Shown: in pieces, positions 43,761 to 53,442 of the stretch
Layout: each line of letters starts with the position of its first letter
Numbering within the stretch: the stretch's first letter is position 1
DNA from: an uncultured Muribaculaceae bacterium
GTDB taxonomy: Bacteria; Bacteroidota; Bacteroidia; Bacteroidales; Muribaculaceae
Length of the DNA stretch: 64,000 nucleotides
Direction: 5' to 3'
Assembly (NCBI GenBank): GCA_910587915.1
Contig: CAJUOB010000002.1
Span: forward strand, 1 to 64,000
Program-made: the position numbers and the translations under genes
The notes under the pieces: generated by a model
The model's database searches: none
Seen by the model: only the letters and a program-made list of their open reading frames with translations
Told to the model about the DNA's origin: nothing

Positions 43761-43807
43761 CATACCCCCATGCATCAGCCCCAAAATCAGGCTATATACA
43801 AATCAGA

Positions 43808-43822
43808 GGCCGCGTCGCGGCC
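43808..43822. repeat. Solo palindromic repeat core
   Basis: GGCCGCGTCGCGGCC, a perfect hairpin of the family seen at 2090 and 26174, alone in the gap between nadC and the DedA gene. The rest of 43823-44000 holds nothing recognised. Confidence 0.7.
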
Positions 43823-44003
43823 ATACACCACACTGCTTTAGACATGGATATGCTATTTCTTGCCATCTCTTGCCGCTTTGCCTTTCATCGCCTGCGGCTC
43901 TCAACATATATACTTCTGTCCAAACATATCGTCTGAACTTATCGACCGCATATTGGTTTAGAGAAAATACCGGTGTCAAGCACTCGGAGACGGGAAATTT
44001 TCG

Positions 44004-44013
44004 TATTTTTGCA
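44004..44013 (+). promoter_or_regulatory. dedA/rpe promoter
   Basis: TATTTTTGCA, 25 nt before the ATG at 44039. Confidence 0.7.
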
Positions 44014-44038
44014 ATTCAAACATCATCAATGGAAACAT

Positions 44039-44710
44039 ATGACAGAACTATTGATACCTCTCGCCCTCACCGACTACCTAAATGCCGCATGGTTTTTCGA
44101 TTGGTTCGTTAACAATGCGTCCTATCTTTTCGTATTCATATTCATGGTCATAGAAAGCTCCTTCATCCCCTTCCCGTCGGAAGTGGTGGTGCCACCGGCA
44201 GCATATCTGGCCATGCAGAAAGGCGACATGAATATTTTCGTGGTCGTGCTCGTGGCTACCGCCGGTGCTCTTGTCGGCGCCATGATCAACTATGTGCTCG
44301 CACTGCTCATCGGGCGCCCCATCGTATATGCATTCGCCGACTCACGTCTGGGACATGCATGCCTCATCGACCGCCAGAAAGTGGAAAAAGCCGAAAAATA
44401 CTTCGATGAACATGGAGCCGCATCCACATTCTTCGGACGTCTCATTCCGGCTGTACGCCAGCTCATATCCATTCCCGCAGGTATAGCCAAGATGAACATA
44501 TGGATGTTCATGATTTTCACATCACTCGGAGCCCTGGTGTGGAACGGCGTTCTCGCCGGACTCGGCTGGTGGCTGTCGCGCCACGTGAGCCTCGACCAAC
44601 TTTATGAATCAGTGGAGAAATACAACTCCTACCTCACCATCGCCGGTGTGGTGATTCTGGTGCTGTGTGTGCTCTATATTTTGTACAACGCTTTCAAGAA
44701 AAAGAAATGA
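44039..44710 (+). CDS. DedA-family membrane protein
   Basis: Inner-membrane protein of 223 residues of the DedA/SNARE-associated family, now linked to lipid scrambling or undecaprenyl-phosphate transport. Marks: PFPSEVVVPPAAYLAMQKGD, the re-entrant GRLIPAVRQLISIPAGIAKM (about 140-160) with the conserved arginines, and four to five hydrophobic segments. The ATG after the promoter is used; an upstream in-frame extension is rejected. Its stop overlaps the rpe start (ATGA). Which lipid it handles is not known. Confidence 0.88.
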   Translation: MTELLIPLALTDYLNAAWFFDWFVNNASYLFVFIFMVIESSFIPFPSEVVVPPAAYLAMQKGDMNIFVVVLVATAGALVGAMINYVLALLIGRPIVYAFADSRLGHACLIDRQKVEKAEKYFDEHGAASTFFGRLIPAVRQLISIPAGIAKMNIWMFMIFTSLGALVWNGVLAGLGWWLSRHVSLDQLYESVEKYNSYLTIAGVVILVLCVLYILYNAFKKKK

Positions 44711-45378
44711 TAGTTGCCCCCTCTCTGCTCGCCGCAGATTTTGCCAATCTGGCCGATTCAGTGGCCATGGTCGACCGTAGCGAAGCTGCTATGGTGCACT
44801 GCGACGTTATGGACGGCGTATTCGTGCCAAATATATCGTTCGGTTTCCCGGTAATAGAGGCTGTGAGCCGCATCACTGCCAAACCGCTCGACGTACATCT
44901 GATGATTACCGACCCGGCACGCTATGTGAACCGCGTACGCGACTGTGGCGCTTATATGATGAATGTCCATGTCGAAGCATGCACACACCTGCACCGCACC
45001 ATCGAAAGCATACACCAGGCCGGAATGAAAGCCGCCGTAACACTCAATCCGGCCACCCCCGTGATGTCGCTGTGCGAGATAATATCCGACCTTGACATGG
45101 TCCTGCTCATGAGCGTTGATCCCGGCTTCGGCGGACAATCGTTCATACCCGCCACCATCAATAAAATACGCCGGCTCCGCGCACTCATATGCGAAACCGG
45201 CTCGAAAGCCATGATAGAGGTCGACGGTGGCATCAATGCCGACACCGCCCGGATGTGTGCCGACGCCGGAGCCGATGTCCTTGTGGCCGGCAGCGCCGTA
45301 TTCAAGGCTGCCGACCCCTGCGCCGTAATCGCCGACATGGCTCATCTCAACGATATCACACTCGCTGATTTCGCATAA
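44707..45378 (+). CDS. rpe: Ribulose-phosphate 3-epimerase
   Basis: Interconverts ribulose 5-phosphate and xylulose 5-phosphate in the pentose phosphate pathway. The 223-residue TIM-barrel protein has PSLLAADFANL at the start, metal ligands in VHCDVMDGVFVPNISFGFPV and LDVHLMI, the phosphate-binding loop LLMSVDPGFGGQSFIP, and the second active-site Asp in IEVDGGINADTA. The start MIVAPSLL overlaps the DedA stop (ATGA), so translation is coupled. Confidence 0.96.
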   Translation: MIVAPSLLAADFANLADSVAMVDRSEAAMVHCDVMDGVFVPNISFGFPVIEAVSRITAKPLDVHLMITDPARYVNRVRDCGAYMMNVHVEACTHLHRTIESIHQAGMKAAVTLNPATPVMSLCEIISDLDMVLLMSVDPGFGGQSFIPATINKIRRLRALICETGSKAMIEVDGGINADTARMCADAGADVLVAGSAVFKAADPCAVIADMAHLNDITLADFA

Positions 45379-45431
45379 TTTTAGAAGCTCTTTTTAGTTC
45401 TCTCCTATATATAAACCTCTCCTGCTCACAT

Positions 45432-48116
45432 ATGCCCTATCCAAACAATATCGATCCGGCTGTCGACGAAGTCGGCAGCGAAACAATACCCGGAGCGCGT
45501 CCCGTGTCGCGTCCTGTCCGCAAGCGGCCATCGACCGTACGCAGTGCTGCAAATACCTCTGAGAGTGCCGATACCTCTCCTCGCCGCCGTTCAACCGAGC
45601 GACCGAGCACTTCGGCACGTAAACATGCCAAATCCGAGCCGTCGTACAACATAATATCTTTCTTGCGCGACTACCGCACCCATCTCGGCACCGGAATTGT
45701 GCTGTGCCTCACAGCCTTTGCCGTGGTGGTATGCGCGATTTCATTCATGTTCAACTACAGTACCGACCAGAGCGTGACTCATGGCCGTACTGCAGCCGAG
45801 ATAGTTGCTTCAGGCGAAACCGTTCAGAACGCCGGAGGCCCCGTTGGATCCAAGCTCGCCGAATGGCTGCTTGTCGATGCCTTCGGAATCGGTTCGTTCG
45901 TACTGGCTGTCTACGTGTTCCTCATCGGTCTGGCCGTGATGAAGGTGAAGCGCTGCGACTTCTGGTCGCTCACGTTCCGCTGCCTCTTCACCACGGCTGC
46001 CCTCTCGGCCATAGTAGGCCTCCTCACCTACAATGCATCGGCTCCATTCAATCTCGGTGGCGCACATGGTGTGTACATGAACCGTCTGCTACTCGACTAC
46101 ACCGGAGCCTTAGGCGCATACTGCGTGCTCGCAGCCTTGGTTGGCCTTCTTGTGGCAGTATACCTAAAGCCACTCGGCAGTCTATGGAGAATAATGGCGA
46201 AAGCTTTCACCCGACCCCCCAAACCCGAACCGGCCGAGGCCGATACCGAAGATAGCACGCAAAGCCCCATGGACAGCCTCACCGTCGATGAAGAGACAGA
46301 AGATACATCCGAGGTGCCTGAAAGCGATGAAGAACTCGAAACAGCCACCGTGCATATGGCCCATGAGGAAATACCGCAGGATCACATGCGGTTCATTCCA
46401 CAGGATGATGAAATGCCGGCTAACGACACAGAGACGAGCACTCATCAGCCAATAATTCAGGAAGAAGCCCCCGCACACACCTCAGATACCGAGCAGACAC
46501 CTGTTGCCGTTTTGCCGGCCGAAGCGGGCGAGCCCGAAATGATTATAAAGAATCCCGGAGCAACTGTCGGCCAGGATACGTCGCACATCGATATTATCGA
46601 TGGCGACCATGTGGGGCTCGACAAGCCATACGACCAGCGGGCGAGCCATTCAAACTACGAGTTCCCCACCGTCGAACTCCTCACCGAGCGACCGAATCCT
46701 TGCATCATAAACGAAGCGGAGCAGGCTGCCAACAAAACAATGATTGTAAATGCCCTGCGTAGCTACGACGTTGAGATACAACGTATCGAGGCTACAATCG
46801 GACCGACCGTCACGCTCTATGAAATCGTACCGGCAGAAGGCATCCGCATAGCCAAGATCAAAAGCCTCGAGGACGATATAGCCATGAGCCTCTCGGCCCT
46901 CGGCATACGCATCATAGCCCCGATGCCCGGAAAGGGAACCGTCGGAATCGAAGTGCCAAACCGCAAACCGCAGATAGTATCTATCCGCACCGTGCTCGAA
47001 TCGCAGGCTTTCGCAGAGGCCAAAGCAAAGATGAACCTGCCGCTGGCACTGGGCGCTACAGTAAGCAACGAGTTCTATACCACCGACCTCACCAAAATGC
47101 CACACCTGCTTGTGGCCGGTGCCACAGGCCAAGGTAAGTCGGTTGGCCTCAACTGCATCATCTCCTCGCTGCTCTACTCCAAGCACCCCGATGAGCTCAA
47201 ATTCGTGCTCATAGACCCCAAGATGGTAGAATTTACACTCTACCAGCGCATCGCCAACCAGTTCCTTGCCAAGCTGCCCGATGAGGAACGTGCCGTCATC
47301 ACCGACCCACAGAAAGTCATCGCTACGCTGAAATCGCTCTGTGTGGAGATGGACAAACGCTACGAGCTACTTGCCGATGCCGGAGTACGAAGCGTCGAAG
47401 CCTACAACGAACGCTTCGTGCAGCGCCGCCTCAATCCCGAGAAAGGACATCACTACATGCCATATATAGTGATGATTGTCGATGAGTTTGCCGACCTTAT
47501 ACAGACTGCCGGACGCGACATCTCAGAACCTATCGGCCGTATCGCTCAGAAAGCCCGAGCAGTTGGTATGCACATGATTATCGCCACCCAACGACCGTCA
47601 ACCGACGTAATCACAGGTATGATCAAGGCCAACTTCCCCGCCCGAATCGCCTTCAAGACCATCCAGTCGATCGACAGTAAGACCATTCTCGACCGCCCCG
47701 GCGCCCACCGCTTGATAGGACGCGGCGACATGCTCGCACTCATCGACGGACGCATAGAGCGTGTGCAGTGTGCGCTTGTCGACACCGAGGAAGTCGAGGC
47801 CATCTGCGAGCACATCGGCTCTCAGCCCGGCTTCCCAATGCCCTTCGCACTCCCCGAAGTGCCCGACGAGAATGGCGGAGACGCACCCACCGAAATCGGT
47901 GCAACAACCGAGGAATTCCGCCGCTGTGCCATCTTCATCGCATCGCAGACTCAGGCTTCCATCACCATGCTACAACGAAAATTCGAAATCGGATTCAATA
48001 AAGCCGGCCGTTTCATGGACCAGATGCAGGCCATGGGTATCGTAGGACCTGCAAACGGCGCAAAGCCTCGCCAGGTGCTCATGACACCCGATGAAGTCCA
48101 ACGCCTCTTCGAATGA
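45432..48116 (+). CDS. ftsK: DNA translocase FtsK/SpoIIIE
   Basis: Septum-bound DNA pump that clears chromosomes during division. The 894-residue protein has an N-terminal basic region, four membrane helices (about 90-255), an acidic Glu-rich linker (about 275-390), and the motor domain: Walker A VAGATGQGKSVGLN (about 565), LKFVLIDPKMVEF, Walker B YIVMIVDEFADLI, ATQRPSTDVITGMIKANFP. The C-terminal winged-helix gamma domain (ASITMLQRKFEIGFNKAGR) reads KOPS-like sites. Its stop overlaps the next gene (ATGA). Confidence 0.96.
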   Translation: MPYPNNIDPAVDEVGSETIPGARPVSRPVRKRPSTVRSAANTSESADTSPRRRSTERPSTSARKHAKSEPSYNIISFLRDYRTHLGTGIVLCLTAFAVVVCAISFMFNYSTDQSVTHGRTAAEIVASGETVQNAGGPVGSKLAEWLLVDAFGIGSFVLAVYVFLIGLAVMKVKRCDFWSLTFRCLFTTAALSAIVGLLTYNASAPFNLGGAHGVYMNRLLLDYTGALGAYCVLAALVGLLVAVYLKPLGSLWRIMAKAFTRPPKPEPAEADTEDSTQSPMDSLTVDEETEDTSEVPESDEELETATVHMAHEEIPQDHMRFIPQDDEMPANDTETSTHQPIIQEEAPAHTSDTEQTPVAVLPAEAGEPEMIIKNPGATVGQDTSHIDIIDGDHVGLDKPYDQRASHSNYEFPTVELLTERPNPCIINEAEQAANKTMIVNALRSYDVEIQRIEATIGPTVTLYEIVPAEGIRIAKIKSLEDDIAMSLSALGIRIIAPMPGKGTVGIEVPNRKPQIVSIRTVLESQAFAEAKAKMNLPLALGATVSNEFYTTDLTKMPHLLVAGATGQGKSVGLNCIISSLLYSKHPDELKFVLIDPKMVEFTLYQRIANQFLAKLPDEERAVITDPQKVIATLKSLCVEMDKRYELLADAGVRSVEAYNERFVQRRLNPEKGHHYMPYIVMIVDEFADLIQTAGRDISEPIGRIAQKARAVGMHMIIATQRPSTDVITGMIKANFPARIAFKTIQSIDSKTILDRPGAHRLIGRGDMLALIDGRIERVQCALVDTEEVEAICEHIGSQPGFPMPFALPEVPDENGGDAPTEIGATTEEFRRCAIFIASQTQASITMLQRKFEIGFNKAGRFMDQMQAMGIVGPANGAKPRQVLMTPDEVQRLFE

Positions 48117-48763
48117 ACCGTCGACATACCATCATGGTTAAATTGAATATGAAGAAGATATTTGCACTCACCGTTCTGCTGGCAATGGTTGTTTTCGGCG
48201 CACACGCTGCCGGAGACAATGCCGCCGCCCTGCTCGCCAAAGTAAAATCGAAGATAGCGTCCTCGCCGTCGGTCGAAGCGACATTCACCATCAATGGTGG
48301 TGAGGGTCCCGTACAAGGCTCTGCCACAATGGCCGGCGAAAAATACTTCATGACCACACCCGTGCTCACCGTGTGGTACGATGGCCGCACCCAATGGACA
48401 TTCCTCAAAAGCAGCAACGAAGTAAGCATCACCGAACCCGAAGTCGCCGATCTTATGGCTTCAAACCCCTTCGCCATTCTATCGGCACCCGCCGACAGCT
48501 ACAAGCTACGCATGCTTTCCGACTCCGAAGGCCGCAAACGCGTGGAGCTTACACCAAAATCACCATTGGCCGGAATAGAGAACATTGTCTTGTTCATCAA
48601 ACCGGCCACATCGCTTCCTGCTGCCATTGTGGTACGATTCGACGACGGACGGCGTGTCGATGTTGTGATCGACAATATCTCCACCGGTGCATCCAAACCC
48701 ATTTCGGCGTTCCGCTACGACGCTAAGCGCTTCCCGGCCCAGGAAGTGATAGATCTAAGATAA
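48113..48763 (+). CDS. lolA: Outer-membrane lipoprotein carrier LolA
   Basis: Periplasmic chaperone that carries lipoproteins from the inner to the outer membrane. The 216-residue protein has a signal peptide (FALTVLLAMVVFGAHA) and the LolA half-barrel fold: an early helix-strand unit LLAKVKSKIASSPSVEATFT, strands around VWYDGRTQWTFLKSSNEVSI, and the SDSEGRKRVELTPKS region. The first ATG overlaps the ftsK stop; ATG codons at 48134 and 48149 (MKKIFALTV) would also fit the signal peptide. The ftsK-lolA pairing is common in bacteria and supports the call. Confidence 0.88.
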   Translation: MNRRHTIMVKLNMKKIFALTVLLAMVVFGAHAAGDNAAALLAKVKSKIASSPSVEATFTINGGEGPVQGSATMAGEKYFMTTPVLTVWYDGRTQWTFLKSSNEVSITEPEVADLMASNPFAILSAPADSYKLRMLSDSEGRKRVELTPKSPLAGIENIVLFIKPATSLPAAIVVRFDDGRRVDVVIDNISTGASKPISAFRYDAKRFPAQEVIDLR

Positions 48764-48788
48764 CCAACTGATAAAAATAACTTCACAT

Positions 48789-49733
48789 ATGAACACCATA
48801 AGCACAAGATGCCTTATAATAGGCGCCGGCCCAGCCGGATACACCGCAGCAATCTACACATCGCGCGCTAACCTCAAGCCCGTGCTCGTAGAAGGACTCC
48901 AGCCAGGAGGTCAGCTCACCACCACCACCGAAATCGAGAATTTCCCCGGCTATCCAGCCGGTATCTCGGGTCCTAAAATGATGGAAGACTTCCGCGCCCA
49001 GGCACAGCGTTTCGGCACCGACATTATCAGCGGCGTAGTCACCTCGGTTGACTTCTCCAAGCGGCCTTTCCACGTAACTCTCGACGATGGAGCTACCGAA
49101 ATCGAGGCTGCCGCTGTAATTGTGGCCACAGGAGCATCGGCAAAATACCTCGGTCTTCCCGATGAGGACCGTTTCAAAGGCATGGGCGTATCGGCATGCG
49201 CCACCTGCGATGGTTTCTTCTTCCGGGGACGTCCCGTGGCTGTAGTCGGCGGCGGCGACACCGCATGCGAGGAAGCGCTCTACCTCGCCACACTTGCATC
49301 GAAAGTATATATGATTGTGCGCAAGGATTATCTCCGCGCATCTAAATACATGCAGCAGCGTGTAGCCGAAGCCCAGAACATCGAAGTGCTCTTCAACACA
49401 CAGACCGTAGGACTCCACGGCACCGACCTTCTCGAAGGCGCACGCCTGGTACAGTTCAAAGGCACCCCCGAAGAAAAAGAACTCGAAATCAACGTCGACG
49501 GCTTCTTCCTTGCCATCGGTCATACTCCCAATACCGATGTATTCAAGGGTGCGCTCGAACTCGACGCTCAGGGATACATAGTGACACGCGACGGCAAGAC
49601 AGCCACAAGCATCGAAGGTGTTTTCGCTGCCGGCGACGTCGCCGACCCCGTATACCAGCAGGCCGTCACAGCCGCCGGCTCCGGATGTCGCGCCGCTATC
49701 GACGTTGAGCAATTCCTGCTTATGAACCCCTGA
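48789..49733 (+). CDS. trxB: Thioredoxin reductase
   Basis: FAD-dependent enzyme that reduces thioredoxin with NADPH. The 314 residues have FAD-binding IIGAGPAGYTAAIYTSRA (about 11-28), PGGQLTTTTEIENFPGYP, the redox motif SACATCDGFFFRG (about 137), NADPH-binding VAVVGGGDTACEEALYL and C-terminal GVFAAGDVADPVYQQA. The length is typical. It lies 25 nt after lolA and 1 nt before ybaK. Confidence 0.96.
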   Translation: MNTISTRCLIIGAGPAGYTAAIYTSRANLKPVLVEGLQPGGQLTTTTEIENFPGYPAGISGPKMMEDFRAQAQRFGTDIISGVVTSVDFSKRPFHVTLDDGATEIEAAAVIVATGASAKYLGLPDEDRFKGMGVSACATCDGFFFRGRPVAVVGGGDTACEEALYLATLASKVYMIVRKDYLRASKYMQQRVAEAQNIEVLFNTQTVGLHGTDLLEGARLVQFKGTPEEKELEINVDGFFLAIGHTPNTDVFKGALELDAQGYIVTRDGKTATSIEGVFAAGDVADPVYQQAVTAAGSGCRAAIDVEQFLLMNP

Positions 49734-49734
49734 T

Positions 49735-50214
49735 ATGGCCAAAACGCCGAAAACAAACGCCGCACGTCTGCTCGAAGCCGCTAAAATCGGCTTCGAGTTG
49801 ATTCCGTATACCGTCGATGAGAACGATCTCGCCGCCACACATGTGGCCGAAGAACTTGGCGAAGACATCGACCGAGTGTTCAAGACTCTTGTGCTACACG
49901 GCGACCGCACCGGCTACTTCGTATGTGTAGTGCCGGGCGACAAGGAAGTCGACCTTAAAAAGGCAGCCGCCATCTCCGGCAATAAAAAAGCCGAGATGAT
50001 TCCCATGAAGGATCTACTCTCCGTCACAGGATACATCCGTGGCGGATGCTCACCCGTGGGTATGAAAAAGCCATTTCCGACCTTCTTCCACTCCACAGCT
50101 ACCGACTTCGACTTCATATATGTGAGCGCCGGAGTACGCGGGCTGCAACTGAAGATTGCTCCCGGCGAACTTATTGAATTTGTTGGCGCCTCTACCGGCG
50201 ATATAGTGAAATGA
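49735..50214 (+). CDS. ybaK: Cys-tRNA(Pro)/Cys-tRNA(Cys) deacylase YbaK/EbsC
   Basis: Removes cysteine wrongly attached to tRNA-Pro. The 159-residue protein belongs to the YbaK/ProX editing family: KTNAARLLEAAKIGFELIPY at the start, the conserved Lys in FKTLVLHGDRTGYFVCVVPG, and the GYIRGGCSPVGMKKPFPTFF core. It overlaps aroC by 4 nt (ATGA). Its link to tRNA-Pro is functional only; the two tRNA-Pro genes lie 47 kb away. Confidence 0.92.
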   Translation: MAKTPKTNAARLLEAAKIGFELIPYTVDENDLAATHVAEELGEDIDRVFKTLVLHGDRTGYFVCVVPGDKEVDLKKAAAISGNKKAEMIPMKDLLSVTGYIRGGCSPVGMKKPFPTFFHSTATDFDFIYVSAGVRGLQLKIAPGELIEFVGASTGDIVK

Positions 50215-51218
50215 ACGCATTTGGAACCATATACCGACTCACAACATTCGGCGAAAGCCACGGACCTGCTATAGGCGGCGTCATCGACGGCGTTCCCGCA
50301 GGTCTCGCCATAGACCCCGCTGAGGTGCAGAAGCAGCTCGCGCGCCGCCGTCCGGGCCAATCGGTACTCACCACAGCCCGCAACGAAGCCGACCAAGTGG
50401 AATTTCTTTCGGGAATGCTCGATGGAGTCACCCTCGGCACACCGATAGGATTCATAATCCGCAACACCGACCACCGCTCAGCCGACTACAATGCTCTTGC
50501 TGCCGTATACCGTCCCAATCACGCCGACTTCACCTACGACGCAAAGTACGGTATCCGCGAAGTTCGCGGGGGCGGCCGAGCATCCGCGCGAGCCACTGCA
50601 TCGCTCGTAGTCGGTGGGGCCATAGCCATGCAAGCTCTTGCCAAAACAGGCATAAGCATATCGGCCGAAGTAGTGTCTATCGGCGGCATCACAGGTAGCA
50701 TAGCTGAGATGGAGAACGTGATAGCACGCGCCAAAGCTGCCGGCGACAGTGTTGGCGGCTGTGTGCAATGTGTGGTCCGAGGCGTCCCTGCAGGCCTTGG
50801 AGAACCTGTTGGCAGCAAGCTTCAGGCCATGCTCGCACAGGCTATGATGAGCATTAATGCTGTAAAGGGATTTGAATACGGCGACGGCTTCGCATCTGCC
50901 GACATGACAGGCAGTGAGGCCGCCGATGAATTCACCACCACTTCCGACGGCACCATACGCACTGTCTCCAACCATTCCGGAGGTATCCAAGGGGGTATAT
51001 CGAACGGCGAGGACATCATATTCCGCGTGGCTTTCAAGCCCGTACCCACCATAGCAAAAACTCTCTCTACGGTCGACAAAAACGGAAATAAGATCGAACT
51101 GGCAGCTCACGGACGCCACGACCCCTGCGTGGTTTTCCGCGCGCTTCCCATAGTAGAGTCCATGGCTGCTATGGTCATTTTCGACGCATATCTGATGAAC
51201 CGCAGCGCCCGATTCTGA
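50211..51218 (+). CDS. aroC: Chorismate synthase
   Basis: Last step of the shikimate pathway, EPSP to chorismate with reduced FMN. The 335-residue protein has FGESHGPAIGGVIDGVPAG (first His), RRRPGQSVLTTARNE, KYGIREVRGGGRASARATAS and NHSGGIQGGISNGEDI. The usual HDPCVVPRA near the C-terminus reads HDPCVVFRA here, and the protein is at the short end of the family. Its last base is shared with the next start codon. Confidence 0.96.
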   Translation: MNAFGTIYRLTTFGESHGPAIGGVIDGVPAGLAIDPAEVQKQLARRRPGQSVLTTARNEADQVEFLSGMLDGVTLGTPIGFIIRNTDHRSADYNALAAVYRPNHADFTYDAKYGIREVRGGGRASARATASLVVGGAIAMQALAKTGISISAEVVSIGGITGSIAEMENVIARAKAAGDSVGGCVQCVVRGVPAGLGEPVGSKLQAMLAQAMMSINAVKGFEYGDGFASADMTGSEAADEFTTTSDGTIRTVSNHSGGIQGGISNGEDIIFRVAFKPVPTIAKTLSTVDKNGNKIELAAHGRHDPCVVFRALPIVESMAAMVIFDAYLMNRSARF

Positions 51219-52114
51219 TGAACCCCTACTATAAGGATTACTCCGAATTTCTTGCAGAGCATTTCGACGGTAAGGTGCAGAAACTGTCGGTCGATGTAGG
51301 TTTCACATGCCCTAACCGCGATGGCTCGGCCGGGACGGGTGGATGTATATACTGCAACAACAGGGCTTTCAGCCCCGACTGGGACAAACGCCATACTCCT
51401 GTAGCCGAGCAGATAGCCCGCGGGAAACGATTTTTCGGGAAGAAATATCCCGATATGAAATATCTGGCATATTTCCAGAGCTATACAAGCACATACGCGT
51501 CGCCCGATTCGCTCATGGCACTCTACAATGAGGCCCTCGACCAAGATGATATCGTCGGGTTGATAATCGGTACTCGCCCCGACTGCATGCCCGACTCACT
51601 GCTCGACCGCATAGCGTCGCTCGATACAAAAGTTTTTATCGAATACGGCGCCGAATCGAGCCACAACAGCACACTCTCACTTATCAACCGCTGCCACACA
51701 TGGGAGGCTACGGTCGATGCCGTGCACCGCACCGCTGCCCGAGGTATCCCGGTTGGTCTTCATCTCATACTTGGGCTACCCGGCGAGGATGAGGAAATGA
51801 TGACAACGACAGTCGAACGAGTCAGCTCACTGCCCGTATCGACTGTCAAATTCCATCAATTGCAGATATTGAGAGGAACCACTCTGGAAAAGATGGCTCC
51901 AATGCTCGACATTCCGGCTTTCACAGCCGAGGAATACGCCGCACTGTGCGCACGTCTGCTGGGCCATCTGCGGAGCGATATCGCTGTAGAACGCTTTGTG
52001 GCGCAGGCTCCCGACGACATGCTGTTGAGTCCGCGATGGGGACTGAAGAACTATCAGTTCACATCACTGCTCCAGAAGCATCTGGCAGCAATGGCTCATT
52101 TGCGATGCAAATAG
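51218..52114 (+). CDS. TIGR01212/YhcC-type radical SAM protein
   Basis: A 298-residue radical SAM protein. The cluster-binding region is GFTCPNRDGSAGTGGCIYCN, with Cys spacing of the YhcC/TIGR01212 group rather than plain CxxxCxxC. The barrel motifs LIIGTRPDCMPDSLLDRI and GLHLILGLPGEDEEMM are typical. The function of this group is not established. The start shares a base with the aroC stop, and the 3' end overlaps the opposite-strand channel gene by 19 nt. Confidence 0.9.
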   Translation: MNPYYKDYSEFLAEHFDGKVQKLSVDVGFTCPNRDGSAGTGGCIYCNNRAFSPDWDKRHTPVAEQIARGKRFFGKKYPDMKYLAYFQSYTSTYASPDSLMALYNEALDQDDIVGLIIGTRPDCMPDSLLDRIASLDTKVFIEYGAESSHNSTLSLINRCHTWEATVDAVHRTAARGIPVGLHLILGLPGEDEEMMTTTVERVSSLPVSTVKFHQLQILRGTTLEKMAPMLDIPAFTAEEYAALCARLLGHLRSDIAVERFVAQAPDDMLLSPRWGLKNYQFTSLLQKHLAAMAHLRCK

Positions 52115-52875
52115 TATTGGAGAGCTCCGACAAACAGCGCACCACCGGCGATATTACCAAGGGTGGCCGGTATGAGATTTGCTGTGAATAAGGTGAGTAC
52201 ATCGACCTGCGCGCCCTGCATCATTGCCAGCGGCAGGAAGAACATATTCGCCACGCAGTGCTCATAGCCAAGCGCCACGAATGCCATAACAGGAATCTCG
52301 CATGCAAGCAGCTTTTCACCAAGACGGCGGCCGCTCAAAGCGAGCCATACAGCCAGACATACACACCAGTTGGCCCCGATACCTTTGAGAAAAATCACTC
52401 CGAACGATGCCCCGGTCTTGGCAACCGCCATAGACGATAGTGCGTCGGCATAACACGGAGCAGACGTAAGGCCGGGCACATATACAAGAAAATATGCAAA
52501 TGCGAGCGCGCCAACAAAATTTCCGAGCCACACAAGAGTCCAGTTGCGCAGTATCTGCCAGGCACTGAGTCGACGCTTTATCAGAGGGGGCACGAGCAGG
52601 GCATTGTTGCCGGTGAAAAGATCGGCACCGAGCACCACCACCAGCATCAGACCGATGGGGAATACAAGGCCGCTCAGCAAGCGTTGCAAGCCTGGATTTG
52701 AAGCTGTTATTTCCGGAAATCCGAAACCTATTATCAACGATAACGTGCCTCCGAGAGCGATATATGCACCGGCAAGCGCACTGCCGGCCATAAGACGTCC
52801 CAACGGGCGGCACTCTTTCGACATACCGGCAGCCTCAGCGGCTTCGATAGTCTCTGCAGGGGTGCGTACTGGCAT
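52096..52875 (-). CDS. Formate/nitrite transporter family channel
   Basis: Inner-membrane channel of 259 residues, FNT family (FocA/NirC), working as a pentamer. Six to seven helices with family marks: GADLFTGNNALL, KGIGANWCVCLAVWLALSG, and the central His in GYEHCVANMFFLPLAM. It can pass formate or similar small acids. It could export formate made by the Frc/Oxc cycle encoded 31 kb away (inference). It is convergent with the radical SAM gene. Confidence 0.9.
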   Translation of the reverse strand: MPVRTPAETIEAAEAAGMSKECRPLGRLMAGSALAGAYIALGGTLSLIIGFGFPEITASNPGLQRLLSGLVFPIGLMLVVVLGADLFTGNNALLVPPLIKRRLSAWQILRNWTLVWLGNFVGALAFAYFLVYVPGLTSAPCYADALSSMAVAKTGASFGVIFLKGIGANWCVCLAVWLALSGRRLGEKLLACEIPVMAFVALGYEHCVANMFFLPLAMMQGAQVDVLTLFTANLIPATLGNIAGGALFVGALQYYLHRK

Positions 52876-52944
52876 TACTTATGGTTTATAGGTTAACAAA
52901 GAAAATCGCACGCTTAAGACGTGCGATATATTGTTTCTGTAGAA

Positions 52945-53424
52945 TCAGCGACGGGCTCCTTTCTCGCCACGCAGGCGTCGGTGCTGCCGCATAAGTTCCT
53001 GAGTGAATTTACGTTCGGCCGATTTGAGGGCCACCAATTGAGCCGGAGTGAGTGTTCCCTTGAACTTCTCGTAGTATTCCATCTCAATCTCACCCTCGCG
53101 CATCTTCTGGCTGTAAAGCGCTACGGCTGCTGCGGCCATTTCCTCATCGGATGCTCCGGCTGCGGAGGCTTTCTTCTCCAGATCGCGCACCTCACCGCCC
53201 AGATCCATGGTGCGGTCTTCCATGGCATCGTACAGTTCAAAAAAAGCATCCTGCTGGGCTTTACTCAAACCAAGTTCCTTGGCAAGGAAGTCGTGCTTGT
53301 AGGCACGTATCTGGTTCACATAGCGGTTGCGGTCATCTTCATTAAGCTGCTGGGCAAGGGCCTTTGCAGGTACCATAGCCATGAAAAGCAGCGCACACAT
53401 GAGAGGGATGAAACGGGTCATCAT
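52945..53424 (-). CDS. Spy/CpxP-like periplasmic protein
   Basis: Exported protein of 159 residues: signal peptide FIPLMCALLFMAMVPAKALA, then an almost all-helical, charged mature part with LGLSKAQQDAFFELYDAMED and FKGTLTPAQLVALKSAERKF, the LTPxQ pattern of Spy/CpxP-type stress chaperones. It is the third gene of an operon with a sigma factor and a single-pass membrane protein. A role in sensing or buffering envelope stress is inferred from that. Confidence 0.7.
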   Translation of the reverse strand: MMTRFIPLMCALLFMAMVPAKALAQQLNEDDRNRYVNQIRAYKHDFLAKELGLSKAQQDAFFELYDAMEDRTMDLGGEVRDLEKKASAAGASDEEMAAAAVALYSQKMREGEIEMEYYEKFKGTLTPAQLVALKSAERKFTQELMRQHRRLRGEKGARR

Positions 53425-53442
53425 ATCGGGATAAGCTACAGA